Below are positions 17,416 through 25,855 of a stretch of DNA of 64,000 bases, piece by piece. The DNA is from Micromonospora sp. WMMD882 (lineage in GTDB: Bacteria > Actinomycetota > Actinomycetes > Mycobacteriales > Micromonosporaceae): NCBI RefSeq assembly GCF_027497255.1, contig NZ_CP114903.1, positions 1,550,001-1,614,000 of the forward strand, written 5' to 3'. Position 1 is the first letter of the stretch. Every line of letters starts with the position of its first letter. A program made the translations under genes and the position numbers. The notes under the pieces are model-generated. The model did not search any database. It was not told the DNA's origin and worked only from the letters and a program-made list of their open reading frames with translations.

Positions 17416-18420
17416 TCATCCTGCGCCGTCCCGGTCCGGGCCGGGGGCCGGCGCGCCGACGACCAGCAGGGTCTTGCCGAACACGGCACGCGCCTCGATC
17501 GCGCGGTGGGCGTCGGCGGCCCGGTCCAGCGGGAAGGTCTGCCCGATCACCGGGCTGAGCCGGCCGGCCGCCGCGGCGGCCAGGGCCCGGGTCAGGTGGG
17601 TCCGCGCCGACTCCGGCGGAAACCGGAGGTCGTCGATGCCGATCACGGTGATCGCCCGGTCGGCGGCCCAGCCGGGGTCGGGCGCCGCGAACGAACCGGC
17701 CGGGGTGCCGTGGGCGGAGAGTCGGCCACCCGGCTCCAGCAGGTCGAGGGCGGCCCGCCCGTAGTCGCCGCCGGCGCCGTCGAACAGCACGTCGAGTCCG
17801 CCGACGACGGCGCGCACCTGGTCCGTCCAGTCCGGCGTGGCGTAGTCGACGACGTGGTCGGCGCCGAGCCGACGGAGCCGGTCCAGTTTCGCCGCGCCCC
17901 GGGCGGCGGCGACCACCGTCGCCCCGGCGGCGTGGGCGCACTGCACGAGCAGCACCCCCATGCCACCGCCGGCCGCGGTGACCAGCACCCGGTCACCGGC
18001 CCGGACCGGCAACCGGTCGAGCACCCCGAAGGTGGTGGTCCCGTCGTGCAGCAGGGCCGCCGCGTCGGCGGTGGCGACCCCGTCGGGCACCGGCGTCAGG
18101 GCGGCGACCGGGACGGCGACGCGTTCGGCGTACCCGCCGTACTGGCCGGTGCGGGCGGCCACCCGACGGCCGCGCCAGGCCGGGTCGACGCCCGGCCCGA
18201 GCGCGCCGACCCGGCCCGCCACCCCCGGACCCGGCCGGTACGGCGGCTGGACCGGGAAGTACCGGCCACCGTGCCCGGCCCGGATCATGGTCTCCGCCCA
18301 CAGCACGTCCGCCACGGCCACGTCGACCACCACCTCGCCCGGGCCGGGCACGGGCTCCGGCACGTCGACCGGGACCAGCACCTCCGGCCCCCCGAACCTG
18401 GACACCTCGATCACGCGCAT
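17416..18420 (-). CDS. Zinc-independent quinone oxidoreductase (MDR family)
   Basis: This 334-residue medium-chain dehydrogenase/reductase has the GroES-like N-terminal fold (FGGPEVLVPVDVPEP) and a Rossmann domain with the nucleotide-binding AAGGGMGVLLVQ. It lacks the structural zinc cysteines of alcohol dehydrogenases, as expected for NADPH:quinone reductase-like enzymes. It is the first gene of a two-gene operon with the dienelactone-hydrolase-type gene. The 136-nt region upstream, shared with the divergent crcB genes, contains a short palindrome GTTGA-AG-TCAAC at 18469-18480 that could be an operator. Confidence 0.87.
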   Translation of the reverse strand: MRVIEVSRFGGPEVLVPVDVPEPVPGPGEVVVDVAVADVLWAETMIRAGHGGRYFPVQPPYRPGPGVAGRVGALGPGVDPAWRGRRVAARTGQYGGYAERVAVPVAALTPVPDGVATADAAALLHDGTTTFGVLDRLPVRAGDRVLVTAAGGGMGVLLVQCAHAAGATVVAAARGAAKLDRLRRLGADHVVDYATPDWTDQVRAVVGGLDVLFDGAGGDYGRAALDLLEPGGRLSAHGTPAGSFAAPDPGWAADRAITVIGIDDLRFPPESARTHLTRALAAAAAGRLSPVIGQTFPLDRAADAHRAIEARAVFGKTLLVVGAPAPGPDRDGAG

Positions 18421-18556
18421 GCCGCCTCCTCGTCCTCGACGCCGGTCGAGTCTCGGAGGTGAAGCGGAGTTGAAGTCAACGGGTGGATATGCTGATCATC
18501 GGGCAGCCGGCCGGCCGCCCAGGTCGCGCCCGGCGCCGCGTACCCGGGGAGGAGCC

Positions 18557-19030
18557 ATGGCCGACGGTCCGCGGACCGACCCGGACGTCGACCTGCGCCG
18601 ACCCGCCGACCGGGTCGAGCTGCGCGCCCGCCCGGCGGCCACGCTCGGGGCGATCGCCGCCGGTGGCATGCTCGGCGCGCTGGCCCGGGCCGGGGCGCAG
18701 GCCGCCGTGCCGCACCGGCCCACCGGTTTCCCGTGGGCGACGTTCGGGGTGAACGCGCTCGGCTGCCTGCTGATCGGCGCGCTGATGGTGCTGCTCACCC
18801 GGGTCTGGGGCGGCCGATGGTTGCTGCGCCCGTTCCTCGCGGTCGGGGCGCTGGGCGGTTTCACCACCTTCTCCGCGTACGCGGTGGAGGCGCAGCAGGC
18901 GGTCCGGGCCGGCGCCCCGGCCGTCGCGCTGGCCTACCTGACCGGCACGCTCGTCGCCGCGCTGGCGGCGGCCCGGGCCGGGGAGGCGGCCACCGACTGG
19001 CTGCTGGACCGGCGTGGGGTGGACCGGTGA
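18557..19030 (+). CDS. crcB: Fluoride efflux channel subunit CrcB (first of pair)
   Basis: This 157-residue protein has a charged N-terminal extension of about 30 residues, then four hydrophobic segments. CrcB/Fluc signature parts are GGMLGALARAGAQ, FPWATFGVNALGCLLIG and GGFTTFSAYAVE. CrcB proteins are dual-topology or heterodimeric channels that export fluoride. GGGGAGGAG precedes ATG 18557. Its TGA overlaps the GTG of the second crcB by 4 nt, so the two subunits are made together as a heterodimer. I looked upstream for a fluoride riboswitch and found no matching motif. Confidence 0.93.
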   Translation: MADGPRTDPDVDLRRPADRVELRARPAATLGAIAAGGMLGALARAGAQAAVPHRPTGFPWATFGVNALGCLLIGALMVLLTRVWGGRWLLRPFLAVGALGGFTTFSAYAVEAQQAVRAGAPAVALAYLTGTLVAALAAARAGEAATDWLLDRRGVDR

Positions 19031-19389
19031 CCATCCTGCTGGTCGCGTTGGGCGCGGCGGTCGGCGCTCCGCTGCGCTACCTCACCGACCGGGCCGTGCA
19101 GGCCCGGCTCGGCCCGGCCTTCCCGTGGGGGACGCTCACCGTCAACGTGACCGGATCGCTGCTGCTCGGCGCGCTCGTCGCCGTACCGGTCGATCCGGCG
19201 GTGACCGCGCTGGTCGGCACCGGCTTCTGCGGCGCGCTGACCACCTACTCCACCTTCGGCTACGAGACGCTGCGGCTGGCCCGGGGCCGGGCGCGGCGCG
19301 CCGCGCTGGCCAACGTGACGCTCAGCGTGGGCGCCGGGCTCGCCGCGGCGTGGCTGGGTTTCGCCGCCGTACGCCTGCTGGCCGGCTGA
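19027..19389 (+). CDS. crcB: Fluoride efflux channel subunit CrcB (second of pair)
   Basis: This 120-residue, four-segment membrane protein carries GAPLRYLTDRAVQ, FPWGTLTVNVTGSLLLGAL and GALTTYSTFGYETL, matching CrcB/Fluc. It starts at the GTG that overlaps the stop of the first subunit. Paired CrcB genes of this kind form an obligate antiparallel heterodimer in Gram-positive bacteria. The gene ends 11 nt before the convergent membrane-protein gene. Confidence 0.93.
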   Translation: MTILLVALGAAVGAPLRYLTDRAVQARLGPAFPWGTLTVNVTGSLLLGALVAVPVDPAVTALVGTGFCGALTTYSTFGYETLRLARGRARRAALANVTLSVGAGLAAAWLGFAAVRLLAG

Positions 19390-19400
19390 CCGGCCGGCGC

Positions 19401-19829
19401 TCAGCTCCGGCGGTTGATCACCGCGAACGCGGACGCCCCCACCAGGAGCTCCGCCAGGAGCAGCAGCCCGATCACCATCTGGGCGGCGACGCCGAGGCCG
19501 ATGGTGATCGCCGCCGCCCCGGTGAGCGGGAGGGCGGCGAGCCCCAGCACGGCCAGGGCCCGGGTGAGCACGGCGTCGTCGCGTTCGTCCCCGGTCTGGG
19601 TCCAGGCCCGCTCGAACACGGTCGTCCGCTCCGGTCGTCTGCTCAGCCGCCACGCCACGACCAGGACGCCGAGCAGGCCGACCGCCGCTCCCTGGAGGAA
19701 ACCCACCCCCATGTCGCCGGGCGCGTGTTCCCTCAGCAGCAGGCCGACGGCGACCAGCAGCGCCAGGACCGTCAGCATGCTGCCGAGCACCAGCGGCCTA
19801 CGCAGGGGGTTTCGTGAATCAGTCGACAT
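19401..19829 (-). CDS. Four-helix membrane protein partner of XRE regulator
   Basis: This 142-residue protein has four hydrophobic segments (LGSMLTVLALLVAVGLLL, GAAVGLLGVLVVAW, ALAVLGLAALPLTGAAAI, MVIGLLLLAELLVGASAF) and an ERTTVFERAWTQTGDERDD loop between the second and third. Such small membrane proteins commonly sit next to a short XRE regulator of the YozG type in Gram-positive bacteria; the function is not known. ATG 19829 overlaps the regulator gene by 11 nt, so the two are co-translated. Confidence 0.78.
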   Translation of the reverse strand: MSTDSRNPLRRPLVLGSMLTVLALLVAVGLLLREHAPGDMGVGFLQGAAVGLLGVLVVAWRLSRRPERTTVFERAWTQTGDERDDAVLTRALAVLGLAALPLTGAAAITIGLGVAAQMVIGLLLLAELLVGASAFAVINRRS

Positions 19830-20010
19830 GGAAGATCTCCTCGACGGCGCGGTGGAAGTGCCGGGCGATGGCGATCGCCAGCGACAGGGACGGGTCGTAG
19901 CGTCCGGTCTCGATCGAGTTGATCGTCTGGCGGGAGACCGCCAGCGCCTGGGCCAGCTCACGCTGGGAGAGGCCGGCGGCCAACCGGAGCTCACGCAGGT
20001 CGTTCCGCAC
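19819..20010 (-). CDS. Short XRE-family (YozG-like) transcriptional regulator
   Basis: This 63-residue protein is almost entirely one helix-turn-helix domain: RELRLAAGLSQRELAQALAVSRQTINSIETGRYDPSL then AIAIARHFHRAVEEIFHVD. GTG 20010 is chosen because AGGGGG lies directly upstream and the length then matches the family (about 65 residues). An in-frame start at 20073 would lie inside the palindromic operator. It likely autoregulates through the inverted repeat at 20020-20059. Confidence 0.88.
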   Translation of the reverse strand: MRNDLRELRLAAGLSQRELAQALAVSRQTINSIETGRYDPSLSLAIAIARHFHRAVEEIFHVD

Positions 20011-20019
20011 GAACCCCCT

Positions 20020-20059
20020 GATGTCAAGCAAGCTTGTCAGGTAAAGGATGCTTGACATC
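20020..20059. promoter_or_regulatory. Palindromic operator upstream of XRE gene
   Basis: GATGTCAAGCA (20020-20030) and TGCTTGACATC (20049-20059) are perfect inverted repeats separated by 18 nt, with a related AGCTTGTCA half-site between them. The palindrome ends 10 nt upstream of the XRE start codon, a classic position for autorepression. Confidence 0.65.
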
Positions 20060-20225
20060 AACGACGTGGTCAAGTCCGCTCCGGGCCGGGCGACACGCCC
20101 GGGCAGCGGATAGGTGTGACGCGGAGCAGGGATTTCGTCGCTACGCGGCCGGGCGGTGCCGGGCCCGGAGATCGTCTCTGGTTACCCTGGGAGCGGTATC
20201 ATCGATCGCCGACAGGGAGTCGTCA

Positions 20226-21044
20226 GTGACACAGACCGGGCACCACGCCGAGCCGGGGCCGGTCGCCCAGCCCCGGGTCGACAGTTCGGTGGCGCACAAC
20301 GCCCGGGTGTGGAACCACTGGCTGGGCGGCAAGGACAACTTCGACGCCGACCGCCGGGTCGGCGACCACGTCCGCCAGATGTTCCCGGTGATCGGTGAGG
20401 TGGCCCGCGCCGACCGGCGGTTCCTGGCCCGGGCGATCGGCTTCCTGGCCGGCGACGCCGGCGTCCGCCAGTTCCTCGACGTGGGCACCGGGCTGCCGAC
20501 CGCCGACAACACCCACGACCTCGCCCAGGCGATCGCGCCCGAGTCCCGGATCGTCTACGTCGACAACGACCCCATGGTGCTGGTGCACGCCCGGGCGCTG
20601 CTGACCAGCCGGCCCGAGGGCGTGACCCGCTACGTCGAGGCGGACGTGCACCAGCCGGAGACGATCCTGGCCGCCGCCGCCGAGACCCTCGACCTCGACC
20701 GGCCCGTCGCGGTCATGATGCTCGGCATCCTCAACTTCGTGCTGGACACCGACGAGGCGTACGCGATAGTGCGCCGGCTGATGGACGCGGCGCCGTCGGG
20801 CAGCTACCTGGCCGTCACCCATCCCACCCTGGAGCTGGACGGCGAGGCGAACATGGCGGCGATGGAGTTCTGGAACGCGCACGCCGCCCCGCCGATCCGG
20901 GCCCGCACGGGGGCGGAGATCGCCGGGTTCCTCACCGGGCTGGAGCTGGTCGAGCCGGGACTGGTGTCCTGTTCGCGGTGGCGGCCGACCAACCCGGACG
21001 CCCCGTCGGTGCCGCAGTACGGGGCCGTCGCCCGTAAGCCCTGA
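20226..21044 (+). CDS. DUF574-type S-adenosylmethionine-dependent methyltransferase
   Basis: This 272-residue protein is of the SAV2177/DUF574 methyltransferase family abundant in actinomycetes. It has the family N terminus (VAHNARVWNHWLGGKDNFDADR), SAM motif FLDVGTGLPT, and the acidic loop IVYVDNDPMVL. The substrate is unknown; several paralogues usually occur per genome. GTG 20226 follows an AGGGAG ribosome binding site. Its stop is 1 nt from the convergent LanB-like gene stop at 21046, so it bounds the NRPS operon but is not part of it. Confidence 0.9.
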   Translation: MTQTGHHAEPGPVAQPRVDSSVAHNARVWNHWLGGKDNFDADRRVGDHVRQMFPVIGEVARADRRFLARAIGFLAGDAGVRQFLDVGTGLPTADNTHDLAQAIAPESRIVYVDNDPMVLVHARALLTSRPEGVTRYVEADVHQPETILAAAAETLDLDRPVAVMMLGILNFVLDTDEAYAIVRRLMDAAPSGSYLAVTHPTLELDGEANMAAMEFWNAHAAPPIRARTGAEIAGFLTGLELVEPGLVSCSRWRPTNPDAPSVPQYGAVARKP

Positions 21045-21045
21045 G

Positions 21046-23409
21046 TCAGTCGGGGCGACCCGTCGGGGCGGCGACGAAGCGCAACTCGGCGCTGTGCCGG
21101 CGACCCGCCCGGTCGGTGAGCCAGAGCTGGTCCGGGCCGGGCAGCATCTCGGTGACGGTCAGCCGGGCGTCCGGCCCGGCCACCCGCGTCGCCCGGCGGA
21201 CCGCGCGGCACAGCACCTCCGCCGACGCCAGACTGTCCAGGTCGACGTGCACCGGTTTCCGTTCCCCGTCGGCGCGGACGAAGACGTGCCGGGGCAGCCC
21301 GTGACGGCGCAGCCAGGCCCGGATCCGCAGGAACCGACCGGCCTCGTCCGGGTCGCCGGCGAAGTCCAGGCCGGCGGCGGGGAAGGTCCACGACTCCCGG
21401 CTGACCACCAGCCGGTCGATGGTCACCCGGGGGCGGTGCGGCGCCGGGGAGAGCAGCCGGAAGTGCGGCATCAGGTTCGCCGCGACCAGGTCGGCCAGCA
21501 CCTCCAGCAGGTCGTGGCAGGTCCCGTCACGGCGCTGCCGGACGACCAGCCGGCCATCCCGGTCGAGCACGTCGCAGCCGCCCAGGACCAGATCCCGGTC
21601 GGGGTCGTGGCCGCAGGTGTCCGGCGCGACCACCAGCCGCCGGTCGGCCGGGCCGAGCAGCCGGGGGGAGAACCTGGTGGCGCTGCCGCCCTGCCCGTCG
21701 GTGGCGGCGAGCCGGACCACCCCGTCGGGCAGGTCGGCCGTCATCGCCCGGGCCAGCTCGTCGGGCGCCGGGTGGCAGTCGACCCAACTCGCGTACCGCA
21801 TGGTGTGGTAGCCGGGGTGCAGCTCACCGAGCACCCAGTCGACGTCCCCGGCGGCGACGGCCGTCAGGTCCGGCGCGGCGATCATCAGGTCGGGGCTGTG
21901 CTGGACCGCGCTGGCCCAGCCGGGCGGGCCGGCCGGGAACACCGCGGCGACGCCGTCGCGCAGGTCGGCCGCGCCGCGCCACACCCGCCGGCTCTCCCCG
22001 GGCAGCGCGAGGAGACGTTCCCAGCGCAGGCGCAGCGCCCGGGTGAGCGGACGGACCACCGGCCCCGGGTCGTCGATCAGCAGGCCCCGGGCGGCCAGCC
22101 ACAGCTCGGCCAGCGGCACCGGCCCGGTCGGGCGGCCGGCGGCGAGCTGGTCGAAGACCCCGCGCAACGCCCGCCGGTAGAGGGCCGCCCCGGCGGCGGT
22201 GTACCAGCGGGCGCTGTCCAGCAGCAGGGCCAGCGGGGCCCGCAGCGCGTCCAGCGCCGCCGGGCCGATGCGCAGCGTGTCCGGCCGCCGGCACTCCTCG
22301 AAGACCAGGGTACGGCCGGCGTAGAGCTGCCCCGCCGCCCGCTGCGGAGCCGCGCCGGTCAGCTCCGTGAAGGTCGCGCCCAACGTGGCCAGGGCGTCAC
22401 GGACCTTCGTCGCGTCGCCCCGGGCGGCCAGCACGGTGTCCGTCGCCGCGGCGAGCCGGTCGAAGGCGGCCAGCGCCGGTCCGCGTACGGCGGGATCGTC
22501 GACCCGGTCCACCACGGTCCGCATCGTGTCGGCGGCGCGCAGGTCGTCCGCGGGGGCCTCCAGGGTCCACGCGATCCGCCCGTCGGCGTGCAGCCGGGCC
22601 AGGGCGGCGTGGATCCGCGCCGGGTCGGTGGTCGGGGCGGCCGGGTCGGCGCGGACCGCCGCGACGACCTGCCGGGCGGTGCGGTCCGGGCGCAACGCCC
22701 GCAGCACGGCCGCCTGCGTCGGCTCCAGCGGTGTCGGCTCGGCCGACGGGGCCCGCAGGGTGTCGCCGTCCACGTCGAGCAGGGGCAGCAGCCGGGGCGT
22801 CAGCCACGGCCGCAGCGGCGGGGCGAGCGCCCGGCCGAGCGCCGCCAGCGCCCACCCTTCCAGGTGGAGGACGCGTTCACCGGGCGTGCCGTCGTGGACG
22901 GTCCGGATCGGCTCGGTCTGTGCCGGGTCGATCCGGGCCCAGCGCAGCGGGCCGAAGAAGCCGATCGTGTCGTTCTTCGCGCAGTACCGGTGCAGGTAGC
23001 TGGTGACCAGCGCCTCGGTCTTGCGGTGTCGGCCGGTGCGGGCCACGGTCTCCGGGTCGCGGCGCAACAGGGTGTCGAAGCCGGTGGTCAGCGCGGTCGG
23101 GTTCTGCCAGGCGACGGCCTCCCGGATCCGGGGGTCGGCGGCGGCGTCGCGCAGGGCCCGGGCCAGGGTCCGTTCGGCCACCCGGAACCGCGCCAGGTAC
23201 CGCGCGAGCCGTTCCGCGCCGTCGGGATCAACGCCGCCGCCTTCAGGGCCGGCGCCGGGGCCGCCGGCGTGGACCGCGTCGGCGAGGGCGGCCAGCTCGG
23301 GGTCGGCCAGCGGGGCGAGCAGGTCGACAGGGAAACCGGCGGCCCGGACGACGAACCACCGCCACAGACCCCAGCCGCCGTCGAGCTCGACCAGATGCGC
23401 CTCGGGCAT
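21046..23409 (-). CDS. Free-standing lantibiotic-dehydratase-like (LanB N-domain type) protein
   Basis: This 787-residue protein belongs to the lantibiotic dehydratase N-terminal (tRNA-dependent glutamylation) fold. Recognisable stretches are YLHRYCAKNDTIGFFGP (about residues 135-150), LYAGRTLVFEECRR, SARWYTAAGAALYRRAL, LGELHPGYHTMRYASW and SRESWTFPAAGLDF. Full LanB proteins are about 1000 residues with a separate SpaB_C-type elimination domain; I see none here, so the enzyme has the size of split LanB or PEARL-type aminoacyl-tRNA ligases. It is paralogous to the C-terminal part of the NRPS at 38998-44997. No lanthipeptide precursor or LanC is nearby. It is the last gene of the NRPS operon; its ATG overlaps the methyltransferase stop by 1 nt. 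Confidence 0.85.
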   Translation of the reverse strand: MPEAHLVELDGGWGLWRWFVVRAAGFPVDLLAPLADPELAALADAVHAGGPGAGPEGGGVDPDGAERLARYLARFRVAERTLARALRDAAADPRIREAVAWQNPTALTTGFDTLLRRDPETVARTGRHRKTEALVTSYLHRYCAKNDTIGFFGPLRWARIDPAQTEPIRTVHDGTPGERVLHLEGWALAALGRALAPPLRPWLTPRLLPLLDVDGDTLRAPSAEPTPLEPTQAAVLRALRPDRTARQVVAAVRADPAAPTTDPARIHAALARLHADGRIAWTLEAPADDLRAADTMRTVVDRVDDPAVRGPALAAFDRLAAATDTVLAARGDATKVRDALATLGATFTELTGAAPQRAAGQLYAGRTLVFEECRRPDTLRIGPAALDALRAPLALLLDSARWYTAAGAALYRRALRGVFDQLAAGRPTGPVPLAELWLAARGLLIDDPGPVVRPLTRALRLRWERLLALPGESRRVWRGAADLRDGVAAVFPAGPPGWASAVQHSPDLMIAAPDLTAVAAGDVDWVLGELHPGYHTMRYASWVDCHPAPDELARAMTADLPDGVVRLAATDGQGGSATRFSPRLLGPADRRLVVAPDTCGHDPDRDLVLGGCDVLDRDGRLVVRQRRDGTCHDLLEVLADLVAANLMPHFRLLSPAPHRPRVTIDRLVVSRESWTFPAAGLDFAGDPDEAGRFLRIRAWLRRHGLPRHVFVRADGERKPVHVDLDSLASAEVLCRAVRRATRVAGPDARLTVTEMLPGPDQLWLTDRAGRRHSAELRFVAAPTGRPD

Positions 23410-24464
23410 CAGCCGGCCAGCACCGCGGTCACCAGATGGTCAGTGTCCGAACGGGTGAGCAGTCGCTGACGTACGTCGGTGAAGCCGGCCAGGCGCAGCA
23501 GGTCGACCAGCTCGTGGTAGCCGTACGCGCGACCGCCCTGGGTGTGGAACAGGTTCAGGCTGAACATCCGGACGAACGCCTCCCCCGGCCCGGCCGGCCG
23601 GTCGGGCGCCTCGGCGAGCGGCTCCAGCAGGGCGACCCGACCGCCGGGACGCAGCGCGGCGGCGGCCCGGCGCAGCAGGGTCAACGTCTGCTCGCGCTGG
23701 TAGCCGTGCACGATGTTGAACAGCAGCACCAGGTCGTGGCCGGCGCCGAGGTCGGCGGTGAAGAGGTCGCCGGCGCGCAGCTCCACCCGGTCGGTGAGCC
23801 CGGCGGCGGCGACGGTCTCCGCGCCCTGGGCCAGGGCCCCCGCCAGGTCCACGACGGTGGCCCGGAGCTGGGGATGGGCGGTGAGGAACGCGACCGGGTA
23901 GCCGGCGTGCCCGCCGCCGACGTCGAGCAGGCTGCGGGCCCCCGCGGGCACCGGCAGCAGCTCGACGATCTCCTCGCCGAGCACGGCGGCGAGCCGGCGG
24001 AGCATGGTCTGGAAGTCGGCGAGGACGTCCGGCCGCTGCTCCAGCCAGGCGTAGAAGTCGCCGGTGGGGCCACCGGCGCGGATCGACGCCTCCAGGTCCT
24101 GCCACCAGTGGGTGAGCAGCGCGGACCAGAAGGACAGCGCCGGGGCGAAACTGTCCGGGACGGCCCGCAGCAACCAGCGGGACGTGTTGGCGCTGTTGGC
24201 CCAGGCCCCGTCGGCGCTGGTCAGATAGCCGAACCCGACCAGCGCGTCGAGCAGGATCCGCAGCCCCAGCGGGTCGCCGCCGGTACGGGCGGCGAGCTGG
24301 TCGACCGGCAGCGGGCCGTCGGCCAGCGCCTCGAACACGCCCAGCCGCAGGGCGGCGCCGACGGCCCGGAAGGAGACCGCGTCGAGCAGGTCCAGGTACG
24401 CGGCGGGGGCCGCGTCGGAGTCGAGGAAGGCTTTCGCCTCGTCCGGGCTCAACGGCACCGGCAT
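23409..24464 (-). CDS. SAM-dependent O-methyltransferase (plant-type family 2)
   Basis: This 351-residue methyltransferase has an N-terminal winged-helix dimerisation domain (FRAVGAALRLGVFEALADGP, about 30-110) and a C-terminal Rossmann fold with SAM motif LLDVGGGHAGYP, VVDLAGAL, and LLFNIVHGY. Family members methylate phenolic hydroxyls of antibiotics, less often N or C atoms. A phenol made by the adjacent kynurenine-monooxygenase-like enzyme is a plausible substrate (inference). ATG 24464 follows AAGGAG; 23 nt separates it from the MFS gene. Confidence 0.9.
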   Translation of the reverse strand: MPVPLSPDEAKAFLDSDAAPAAYLDLLDAVSFRAVGAALRLGVFEALADGPLPVDQLAARTGGDPLGLRILLDALVGFGYLTSADGAWANSANTSRWLLRAVPDSFAPALSFWSALLTHWWQDLEASIRAGGPTGDFYAWLEQRPDVLADFQTMLRRLAAVLGEEIVELLPVPAGARSLLDVGGGHAGYPVAFLTAHPQLRATVVDLAGALAQGAETVAAAGLTDRVELRAGDLFTADLGAGHDLVLLFNIVHGYQREQTLTLLRRAAAALRPGGRVALLEPLAEAPDRPAGPGEAFVRMFSLNLFHTQGGRAYGYHELVDLLRLAGFTDVRQRLLTRSDTDHLVTAVLAG

Positions 24465-24487
24465 GACAGTGGCTCCTTCGTACGGGG

Positions 24488-25855
24488 TCAGCGGTTGGTG
24501 GGCACGGCGCCGTCCACGTCGGACGGCTGCGGGTCGGGCGCGGGCGCGGCGGGCGCGGCGGGGATCGCGTCGGGCAGGTCGTCGACGCCGCGCAGCACCG
24601 GACGCGCCCACGCGGTGGCCGCGAGCAGCACCATCAGCGTCCCGGTGACCGCGAACACCAGGGCGATGCCCCGGCCCTCCCCGGTGCCGATCACCGCGCC
24701 GACCGAGTCGGCGAGCGGACCGTCGGGGCGCAGCAGCGGCTCGAAGATCCCGTCGGCAAGCGGCCCGGCCAGCACGTACGCCAGGGGCACGCTGGCGTCG
24801 CCGACCACCCGGGCGGTGGCGAGCACCCGGCCCAGCACGGACGGCTCGGTCTTGGTCTGGATGAGCGTCATGGTGGAGCTGTTCACGATCGGCAGGGTGA
24901 ACAGGAACAGCGGGGCGACCACCCCGATCAGCCAGGCGGACGGGGCTGCGGCGTGCAGCACCAGGGCCGCTCCCCCGGCGGCGAGCCCGCCGCAGACGGC
25001 GGCGATCCGCCGGGGCGGCCCGCCCCAGGCGCCCATCACCAGGCTGCCGGCGAACAGGCCCGCGCCGCCGGCGAACATCAGCACCCCGAGGGTGTCCGCC
25101 GTGGCGAACGAGAGGATCAGCGGCTGGACCAGGACCCCGGCGATGCCGAACAGGAAGTTGTACCCGCCGAAGACCACCATGAGCTGGAGCAGGCCGGGGC
25201 GTTCCCGCAGGTGCCGCCAGCCGTCGGCGGCCCCGCGCAGCACCGGTTCGGCGGGGCCCGACCCGGCCGGTCGGGTCACCCCGGCGGGCAGCCGGACCAG
25301 CAGCAGCGTGCCGGCGGCGACCACGAAGGTGACCAGGTCGACGGCCATCACGCCACCGATGCCGATGGTCACCACCAGCACCCCGGCCACCAGCGGCGCG
25401 GCGATCTGCACCGCCCGGGAGACCTGCATCAGCCCGTTGAACCGGCCGAGGTGCCGCTTGCCGACCAGCGCCGGGGTCATCGCCTGGTAGGCGACCTGGT
25501 GCACGGTGGACGCGGCGGCGCTGAGCGCGGTGGCCAGGTAGATGTGCCACACGGCGAGCGCGTCGGCGGCGACCAGGGCGGCCAGCGCGGCGGTGCCCAC
25601 GGCGGCGAGGGTGTCGCTGGCCAGCATGAGCCGGCGGCGGTCCCGGCGGTCGGCGAGCGCCCCGGCGAACGGGGCGACCAGCACCGCCGGGAGCGTCGCG
25701 GCGAGGAAGATCATCGAGAACTGGGTGACCGAGCCGGTCCGCTGGTAGACCCAGACCCCGAGGACGAACCCGGTGAGGCTCGACCCGATCAGCGAGACGA
25801 GCTGCGCCAACCAGATGGCGATCCAGCGGGCGGCGGGCACCGGACGGTCAACCAT
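24488..25855 (-). CDS. MFS exporter of the NRPS product
   Basis: This 455-residue major facilitator protein has about 12 membrane segments. It has the loop 2-3 motif GALADRRDRRRLML and an Ala/Pro-rich cytoplasmic tail. Its N terminus (RWIAIWLAQLVSLIGSSLTGFVLGVWVY) resembles MFS transporters of the macrolide-efflux type found in biosynthetic clusters. It overlaps the terminal NRPS gene by 8 nt and is followed by the methyltransferase, so it is co-expressed with the pathway and probably gives export and self-resistance. Confidence 0.9.
   Translation of the reverse strand: MVDRPVPAARWIAIWLAQLVSLIGSSLTGFVLGVWVYQRTGSVTQFSMIFLAATLPAVLVAPFAGALADRRDRRRLMLASDTLAAVGTAALAALVAADALAVWHIYLATALSAAASTVHQVAYQAMTPALVGKRHLGRFNGLMQVSRAVQIAAPLVAGVLVVTIGIGGVMAVDLVTFVVAAGTLLLVRLPAGVTRPAGSGPAEPVLRGAADGWRHLRERPGLLQLMVVFGGYNFLFGIAGVLVQPLILSFATADTLGVLMFAGGAGLFAGSLVMGAWGGPPRRIAAVCGGLAAGGAALVLHAAAPSAWLIGVVAPLFLFTLPIVNSSTMTLIQTKTEPSVLGRVLATARVVGDASVPLAYVLAGPLADGIFEPLLRPDGPLADSVGAVIGTGEGRGIALVFAVTGTLMVLLAATAWARPVLRGVDDLPDAIPAAPAAPAPDPQPSDVDGAVPTNR

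Noticed and set aside
18421..18556. Fluoride riboswitch upstream of the crcB pair
   Set aside because: No sequence matching the conserved crcB motif core could be found in the 136-nt leader region.
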